From Coniochaeta sp. PMI_546 (lineage: Eukaryota; Ascomycota; Sordariomycetes; Coniochaetales; Coniochaetaceae): DNA of 64,000 nucleotides. The DNA lies in contig MU271146.1 in assembly GCA_021432605.1 (NCBI GenBank), positions 1,364,001-1,428,000 of the forward strand, written 5' to 3'. The position numbers and the translations under genes were made by a program. This document shows, one piece after another, positions 57,786-64,000 of the stretch (its first letter is position 1; each line of letters begins with the position of its first letter). Under the pieces are notes generated by a model that searched no databases, had not been told where the DNA came from, and was given only the letters and a program-made list of their open reading frames with translations.

Positions 57786-59081
57786 ACGCCCCCCCTTCAT
57801 CGGACGTACGACTTTTTGGGTTGGGGACTGCCATAGAGGACTTCCTTTCTTCCGAATTATCCTTTCTCAGTGCTGGATGGACCGTGTTTCGCTCTTCATA
57901 GTAATCGCCAGGACTGAATGGGTCAACACACCTACATATACCGTTGATGGACTGTTGGTGGAGGAGACGTCTAGGCGAGCCTCATGAACAAGTGTGGTGT
58001 GGAGCAGTTCTAATATACTTGTTGATCTACGTGTTTCTGTATATCTGCTGGAGCCTGCCCAGATGCCCACGTCGTTGCGCTCATGTCACCTATGCGCAAG
58101 ATCATGACGCGCAGCCCTCATAACAGCAAAAAAAAAATGGTACAGTTGAGTGCTCACTGACAACACATTGGAACAGCATAATCGAATCTTACTGCCTGCT
58201 ACGATGACCGAGTCGTGAAGCACAATCAAGGATCTGCATAACATCCAATATCCTCAATATATCAGCCAACGGCATGAGCCTGGCCAACGTCTCGACAGAT
58301 GGAACGTCATTCCCAACGGCCGAGAGAAAAAAAATCCAGGGTTCCTCGTTACGGTAGTCAGGCACGATGCATGCCGATTGTGGCAGTGCTCTCTAGCGGC
58401 ACCGTGGCATATACCCCGTCCAGCTCGTCTCCAATCTGCTTTGCAGGATCATCAGCCCTATAAGGCTTGGATCGTTTGAGACACGGAACAAAGAGATGCA
58501 GTGGGACCCGAGGTAATGGATCTAATGTCCACGGATGTTCCAGAAGGTTTCGTTGCTCGAAGCGAAGGTGTACAAAGGTTGCTGTAGAATGTTTTTGGCT
58601 ACATGCTTCAGTGTGCTCACCCCCAGCTGTCAGCCTTGATGACATCGTTGAGTCCCCACCAGCTCTACCCCTCTTTCCCCGTCCTTGGCTCTCGGTTCCC
58701 AGATAAGCTTGACTGGCTTGCTGCTTTGTTACTGCCGTGGGTCCGTCCATTCAGGTGGAAATTGTTTGGCGCTCTCTAGCTTCCTTTTTCCTGGCCCACA
58801 GTCAAGGACCCTGATGAGCTGGAAGATGGGCAACCTTATTCGACCTAACCCTCTGTCTGATTGTGATGAGGTTGAACTTGGGTGATTGAATATCGAGGTT
58901 GCTTATTTCTTAGCAACAGGCTTGATCCCTCGCGTATCGAATGTGTCGACAACTTGTCCATTGATGGCTTTGAGGACGCGGTTTGATCATCCCTGAATTC
59001 GCCGCCTGGCTCAGCTGGCAATCACCACCGCTCGAGCTGTAGCAGTGTCATTACTTCGCTTTCACCACTCGATATATAATC
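57786..59081. other. intergenic calmodulin - GH47, 1.3 kb
   Basis: This gap contains the calmodulin 3' end, a run of nine adenines (about 58130-58138) and a possible minus-strand frame (58358-58750, listed separately). Confidence 0.5.
58358..58750 (-). CDS. possible hypothetical protein, 130 aa
   Basis: I do not recognise it. This open frame on the minus strand lies in a 1.3 kb gap, with an ATG at 58748-58750. The N-terminal 45 residues are Gly/Arg/Ser/Gln-rich; the C-terminal half (from about residue 65: RFEQRNLLEHPWTLDPLPRV, then PLHLFVPCLKRSKPYR, DELDGVYATVPLEST) looks protein-like. A gtgagc near 58626 could be a donor. It may be a real small gene, part of one, or chance. Confidence 0.3.
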   Translation of the reverse strand: MDGPTAVTKQQASQAYLGTESQGRGKRGRAGGDSTMSSRLTAGGEHTEACSQKHSTATFVHLRFEQRNLLEHPWTLDPLPRVPLHLFVPCLKRSKPYRADDPAKQIGDELDGVYATVPLESTATIGMHRA

Positions 59082-61040
59082 ATGGCGCCAACGCGACGAT
59101 GGAGGACTCTTTTACTAGTGGTTGCCGTGTGGCTGGTAGGGATATGGTACCTCTTCGACGAGCACGGCGCCGTGGATGAATACAGTCCTCCTCCTCCTCC
59201 TTTCCCTCCTCCGCCCATCAAGGATCAGACCAAGCATTTCGAGGACGAGGAAGACGCATCCAGTAGCAGTGCCATAGTGCACTGGTCAAAGCTTCCGGAC
59301 CGCTACCCAGTGACGTCGCTGGTCAGTCTGCCGACGAACAAGCCCAAGGCGAAGATACCGAATATCCAACTCTCTCCCGCGCCGATAGAGGACGCATCTG
59401 CCCGCAAAGTCCGCGAGACACGTCTAGCCGCCGTGAAGGACAGCTTCCGTCATAGTTGGAATGGATATAAGCAAAATGCCTGGCTACACGACGAGGTCAA
59501 GCCCCTTACGGGCAAGAGTCACGATCCCTTTGGCGGTTGGGCTGCGACACTGGTCGACGCCTTGGATACATTGTGGATCATGGGTCTGAAGGACGAGTTC
59601 AAGGACGCCGTTCTTGCCTGTGAGAAGATAGATTTTACGACAACTGAGACGGCCAACATCAACGTCTTCGAGACAACTATACGATACCTAGGCGGCTTTC
59701 TGGCAGCGTACGAGCTGAGCGACAAGCAATATCCAACCCTTCTGAAGAAAGCGACCGAGGTTGGGGAGTTGCTCATGTGCGCGTTTGATACACCCAACAG
59801 AATGCCCATTGCCCGCTGGTCGTGGAAGGACTACGCCGCTGGAGCTGGCCAGAAGGCGCCGCACCAGGTCCTTGTTTCCGAGATCGGGTCCTTGTCTCTC
59901 GAGTTCACCAAACTGTCACAGCTCACGGGGGACATGAAGTACTATGACGCTGTTCAGCGCATATCGGACGCCTTTGAGAAGGCCCAGGACACGACTAAGT
60001 TGCCCGGAATGTGGCCCGTCGTCGTCGACGCATTTAAGCCGGCGTTTGACAGCGATAACTTCTTTACTTTGGGCGGGATGTCGGACTCACTATACGAGTA
60101 AGCTGAACTTAGAGATGCTTGATGTCGTCCGTCCTTGTACTGCGCTAACCTCACAACTAGGTATTTCCCAAAGCAGTATCTGCTCCTAGGCGGGGCATTG
60201 GAGCAGCCACGGTTGCTGTACGAGGGCTTCATAGACGTCGCGAAGCGGCACCTCTTCCAGCGGGCGTTGAACCCGGAGAACATTCCGCTAATCGTCTCCG
60301 GTGATGTTCGCGTGCTAGGCTCGAGCGATGACGTCGAGATCCTATTCCAGCCGCGCGGACAACACTTGACATGCTTCACCGGTGGCATGTTAGGCATCGC
60401 CGGACGCGTCTTTGGTCGTCCGGCAGATCTTGCTGTTGCTGAGCAGCTCACCAATGCGTGTGTATGGTCCTACAACAGCACAGCGTCTGGTATAGGACCC
60501 GAGATCTTCCAATTCGTGCCCTGCGGTGGCGTGGATGATTCTCAAACGGGAGAGAAGTGCGCATACTCGGATGCCAAGTGGCGCGAGGCCGTGCGACATT
60601 CCTGGAAACCACGTACCGAGGAAGAGCCCCTGGAAACTGAGGCCGAGAAGAGCGAGATTGCCCAGGAAGTCGACTTGATAATCAAGCAACGCCGCGTGCC
60701 GCCGGGCTTTGTTGACGTGCCGGACAGGAGATATATCCTCCGCCCCGAGGCTATTGAGAGCGTCTTCATCATGTACCGTATCACGGGCGAGGCCACCTGG
60801 ATGGAGAAGGCATGGCAGATGTTTTCCGTGATCGAAAAGGCATCCCGCACCAATATCGCCGCGGCGGCGCTCGAAGATGTCACAAAGGCACAGCCTGTGC
60901 AGGTCGACAGTATGGAGAGCTTTTGGCTGGCGGAAACGTTGAAGTACTTTTATCTGGTATTTGCGAGCTGGGACACGATAGACTTGGACAAATGGGTACT
61001 GAATACGGAGGCTCATCCTCTGAGACGGCCGGATACATAG
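59082..61040 (+). CDS. MNS1: GH47 class I alpha-1,2-mannosidase, 631 aa
   Basis: This enzyme trims alpha-1,2-linked mannose from N-glycans in the ER or Golgi lumen. Two exons: 59082-60097 and 60161-61040. It is a type II membrane protein: short basic cytosolic end, signal anchor at about residues 7-25 (TLLLVVAVWLVGIWYLF), then a Pro-rich stem with two Pro runs. The GH47 barrel starts near residue 105 (DSFRHSWNGYKQNAW, GWAATLVDALDTLWIMGL) and continues with FETTIRYLGG, LGGMSDSLYEYFPKQYL, TCFTGGM and YILRPEAIESVF. The end lacks a retention signal that I know. ER versus Golgi placement is not decided by the sequence. Confidence 0.94.
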
Positions 61041-61671
61041 AGGCTTTGGTCTGTACTCACTTGATGTTCCTTTTCTTTTCTTTTCTTCTCTTCTTTTCCT
61101 CTTCCTCTTTTCTTTTTTCTGTATCTCCTTTTGGCGTTTGAGGATTGCGGTTTCTACAAAGAGCAGTAAACTGTACAAGCAGAGGTAGAGAACATTGGTC
61201 GTGTAGGTAGATGGTATCCTAGGATTCGCGACGAACTGCATAATTACAATGATTGTGTGACTGGGCTCGGTTTGGGTTCAGAAGTGTAGAGGATTTTCAC
61301 CATAAAACAACGTAGATTTGAACAGAGTGAACATTGAATACCAGGTACCTTAGATATGGTGCCTCTGCTCGGGATAGTAGGTAGGTACGTAAGCTCTGAT
61401 CCGGCTCGGCTTTTAGCGTGGCTCGGAGGTGATGACGAAATGCCGCTTTTGCGGAGCTAAAAATTGCTATGGTTCAACAAGGGTCGCAAAGCTCAGATCG
61501 GACCGGTGCATCAATCATCACCCTCGCCAGACACTTGAGTTCGGACGTAACATCAACGAAAATATGGACTATCGGTAGCACTATATCAAACGACCATACT
61601 CTAACATGAGTAAACCAGCCTTCGACACCATACCTTAACAGCGGAAGCAACAACACTTCGTCCTAGCGACA
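61041..61671. other. intergenic GH47 - MDL-type transporter
   Basis: These 631 bases begin with a 54-base homopyrimidine tract just after the GH47 stop and hold an aggtacctta piece at 61343-61352. No gene is recognised. Confidence 0.5.
61067..61120 (+). repeat. 54-nt homopyrimidine tract in GH47 3' region
   Basis: An unbroken C/T run (mostly CTTTT and CTT units) on the plus strand begins 27 bases after the GH47 stop codon. It would be U-rich in the 3' UTR of the mRNA. Confidence 0.85.
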
Positions 61672-64000
61672 ATGGTCTCGGGAGCAGCACGTCGCGCGTT
61701 GCTGCTCCCTCGGGGGCTTACTCCGACTGTAGCGCAGCCGCAATGCGCACCGCTCCGACCTTTTGAAATATACACAGACTCTTCGACTCTATCGCTTCTA
61801 AGGCGGTCTACCCAAAGCTCTCAGACCCCCTTTCGTACACTTTCCACCAAAGCCGGCGGCATCAAGCCTTCGTTACTACGGCCGGTCGTCGGCTTTAGCC
61901 CTGAGCTTCACGCAAGAGCTCTCCGTACCCAACACGAGTCAACCATAATATCAAGATGGAACTTTGCTGTCTCGGCTTTCCGGTATCTGAGCACTTCCCG
62001 TGCTCTAAGACAAGACTCGCAAAACAAGACCAGCAAGCCATTATCGAACACCGCCGAAAACACCGTTTCAGAAGTCCAACCCAGTGAAGAGGAAGTGAGG
62101 GCTTCGCAGGAAGAATACGTCCATCAACATGGTTTCCAGAGGAGCGCAAAGGCTAGCAAGGCTGCACATGTCAACCTGAGGGCGCGGTTGTCCAAGGAGG
62201 GGAAGGGGAGCGAGGGCAAACCTGGCTTTGCCGAGGTCTGGCGCCTCATCAAGATTGCCCGGCCGGAAGTCCGGTGGCTTGCTATTGCGTTCGTCTTCTT
62301 GCTCATCTCGTCCAGCGTCACCATGTCCGTCCCCTTCTCCGTCGGGCGGATCTTGGACGCTTCTACCAAGGAGGACGTCGAGAATGTCAGGTTGTTCGGC
62401 CTGACGATGACTCAGTTCTTCGGTGGACTGGCTGTTCTCCTCACACTTGGCGCGTGTGCCAACTTTGGAAGGATCATTCTGCTGCGCATCGTCGGCGAGA
62501 GGGTCGTGGCGAGACTACGAACGCAGCTCTATCGCAGGACATATGTCCAGGATGCTGAGTTCTTCGACGCGAACCGTGTCGGAGATCTCATCTCTCGTCT
62601 CAACTCAGATACCGTTATTGTTGGCAAGAGCATTACCCAGAACCTATCGGATGGACTTCGTTCACTCGTCAGTGGCGCTGCCGGCTTCGCCGCCATGGCC
62701 TGGATCAGTCCGAAGCTCACGTCCATCATCCTTGTCATGTTTCCGCCAATCGCTGTCGGCGCTTTCTTTTACGGCCGCACCATAAGGAACATCAGCCGAC
62801 AGATTCAGAAGAACGTCGGTTCTCTGATGAAGATTGCCGAGGAGCGGCTCGGAAATATCAAGACTAGCCAAGCGTTTGCCGGCGAGGTCCAAGAGATTGC
62901 GCGGTATAACAAGCAGGTCAAGAAGATCTTTGCCTTGGGCCGCAAAGAGTCTATTATTTCGGCCACATTCTTCGCCTCCACAAGTTGGGCTGGAAACATG
63001 ACTATTCTTGCCATGCTGATGGTCGGCGGAAATTTGGTTCGCAATGGGGCCTTGACTCTTGGAGATCTCACTTCTTTCATGATGTACACTGTCTTTGCAG
63101 GCTCCAGCTTGTTTGGCGTTAGTGGCTTCTACTCGGAGCTCATGAAGGGAGTTGGCGCTGCAAGCCGCTTATTCGAACTTCAGGACAGAAAGCCCACTAT
63201 ACCCGCCACGGTTGGGCTCAAGGTTGTCTCGGCTCAAGGACCGATCAAGTTCTCCAAGGTGTCGTTTGCATATCCGACTCGACCAGCGGTAAATATCTTT
63301 ACCGCTCTCGACTTTGAGATCCCGTCAGGTAGCAATGTCTGCATAGTCGGTCCGTCAGGAGGAGGCAAGTCGACGGTGGCCAGTCTCTTGCTTCGATTCT
63401 ACAATCCAACGGAAGGGACCATCACCATCAACGGCGTTGACATCGCCAAGATGAATGTCAAGTCTCTACGGCGGCGTATTGGCATGGTCGCGCAGGAGCC
63501 CGTTCTGTTTTCGGGCACTGTCGCCGAGAACATCGCTTACGGCAAGCCGCAAGCTAGCAGAGCCGAGATCATCGCCGCTGCTCAGAAGGCAAACTGCGGT
63601 TTCATCAGCGACTTCCCAGAGGGACTCGAGACTCAAGTCGGCGCCCGCGGAGCGCAGCTGTCGGGGGGTCAGAAGCAGCGCATCGCCATTGCAAGGGCCC
63701 TGTTGAAGGACCCTGATATTCTGATCCTGGACGAGGCTACGTCGGCCCTCGACGCCGAGTCCGAGACGCTCGTGAACGCCGCGCTAGCAAATCTCCTGAA
63801 GGGACGCAGCACGACAATCTCGATCGCCCACAGGCTGTCGACTATCAAGCGTTCAGATAAGATCATTGTCCTGTCGAGCGAGGGCACTGTTGCTGAGGTC
63901 GGTAGCTATACCGAGCTGAGTGCGAACAAGGATAGTGCCTTCAGCAAGCTCATGGAGTGGCAGATGAGTGGAGGCGATATTGCGCCGGAGGCTCGTCCGA
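61672..64000 (+). CDS. MDL1: MDL-type mitochondrial ABC half-transporter (5' part, at least 776 codons)
   Basis: Mdl1/ABCB10-family exporters sit in the mitochondrial inner membrane; yeast Mdl1 exports peptides. The visible part is one open frame with no intron and runs off the window. The first 150 residues are Arg/Ser/Thr-rich with few acids, a mitochondrial presequence. The membrane domain (about 200-480, starting VRWLAIAFVFLLISSSVTM) follows. The nucleotide-binding domain has Walker A GPSGGGKST at about 560, Q-loop AQEPVLFSGT, signature LSGGQKQR near 663, Walker B ILILDEATSALD and the H-loop SIAHRLST. Mdl1 versus Mdl2 is not resolved. Confidence 0.93.
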   Translation, partial: MVSGAARRALLLPRGLTPTVAQPQCAPLRPFEIYTDSSTLSLLRRSTQSSQTPFRTLSTKAGGIKPSLLRPVVGFSPELHARALRTQHESTIISRWNFAVSAFRYLSTSRALRQDSQNKTSKPLSNTAENTVSEVQPSEEEVRASQEEYVHQHGFQRSAKASKAAHVNLRARLSKEGKGSEGKPGFAEVWRLIKIARPEVRWLAIAFVFLLISSSVTMSVPFSVGRILDASTKEDVENVRLFGLTMTQFFGGLAVLLTLGACANFGRIILLRIVGERVVARLRTQLYRRTYVQDAEFFDANRVGDLISRLNSDTVIVGKSITQNLSDGLRSLVSGAAGFAAMAWISPKLTSIILVMFPPIAVGAFFYGRTIRNISRQIQKNVGSLMKIAEERLGNIKTSQAFAGEVQEIARYNKQVKKIFALGRKESIISATFFASTSWAGNMTILAMLMVGGNLVRNGALTLGDLTSFMMYTVFAGSSLFGVSGFYSELMKGVGAASRLFELQDRKPTIPATVGLKVVSAQGPIKFSKVSFAYPTRPAVNIFTALDFEIPSGSNVCIVGPSGGGKSTVASLLLRFYNPTEGTITINGVDIAKMNVKSLRRRIGMVAQEPVLFSGTVAENIAYGKPQASRAEIIAAAQKANCGFISDFPEGLETQVGARGAQLSGGQKQRIAIARALLKDPDILILDEATSALDAESETLVNAALANLLKGRSTTISIAHRLSTIKRSDKIIVLSSEGTVAEVGSYTELSANKDSAFSKLMEWQMSGGDIAPEARP

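Overview
The window is chromosomal DNA of a filamentous ascomycete, most likely a Sordariomycete. Evidence: genes are split by many short introns (about 50-140 nt) with GT(A/G)xGT donors and CTAAC/CTNAC-like branch sites; the proteins are of fungal type (cytosolic SerRS with a Lys/Ala-rich tail, fungal Pop8-like subunit, Ypk9-type P5B ATPase, Tlg2); and coding and intergenic DNA have similar composition. I see 26 well-supported protein genes plus three doubtful reading frames. I found no rRNA, tRNA, CRISPR, virus-like element or complete transposon. This is a housekeeping region, not an accessory island.

Left part (0-12 kb): an unrecognised Ser/Pro-rich frame, then URC1 (GTP-cyclohydrolase-II-like protein of uracil catabolism), ELF1 (transcription elongation factor) and FUR1 (uracil phosphoribosyltransferase). 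URC1 and FUR1 flank ELF1 and together look like a small uracil salvage/catabolism locus. A WAPL cohesin-release factor follows. 12-20 kb: Rheb GTPase, seryl-tRNA synthetase, a ZUFSP/ZUP1-type C78 peptidase, the nucleotide-pool sanitiser HAM1 and the ribosome-assembly ATPase FAP7.

20-42 kb: class V myosin, phosphoglycerate dehydrogenase SER33, histone chaperone NAP1, P5B ATPase YPK9, a 47-residue complex I subunit, and the CDK9-like kinase BUR1. 42-64 kb: an unrecognised membrane protein, RNase P/MRP subunit POP8, phosphatase PPT1, splicing-related ESS2, a CID protein of the RTT103 type, clathrin light chain, COX7, a large mitochondrial-type helical-repeat protein, the t-SNARE TLG2, calmodulin, a GH47 alpha-mannosidase, and the 5' part of an MDL-type mitochondrial ABC transporter that runs off the right edge.

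Nine gene pairs are head-to-head and probably share promoters. Functionally linked genes include myosin V with its light chain calmodulin; clathrin light chain with TLG2 (endosome/Golgi traffic); BUR1, ELF1, RTT103 and ESS2 (Pol II elongation, termination and splicing); and NDUFB2, COX7, the PPR-like protein and MDL (mitochondria). The most unusual signals are in gene structure: a 4-nt internal exon in URC1, an ATG-only first exon, a 16-nt exon and a GC-AG intron in calmodulin, a 5-nt first coding exon in COX7, 15- and 17-nt exons elsewhere, a stopless 3n intron in WAPL, an open in-frame extension after the myosin V stop, and a NAP1 intron whose retention would remove a CaaX-like tail.
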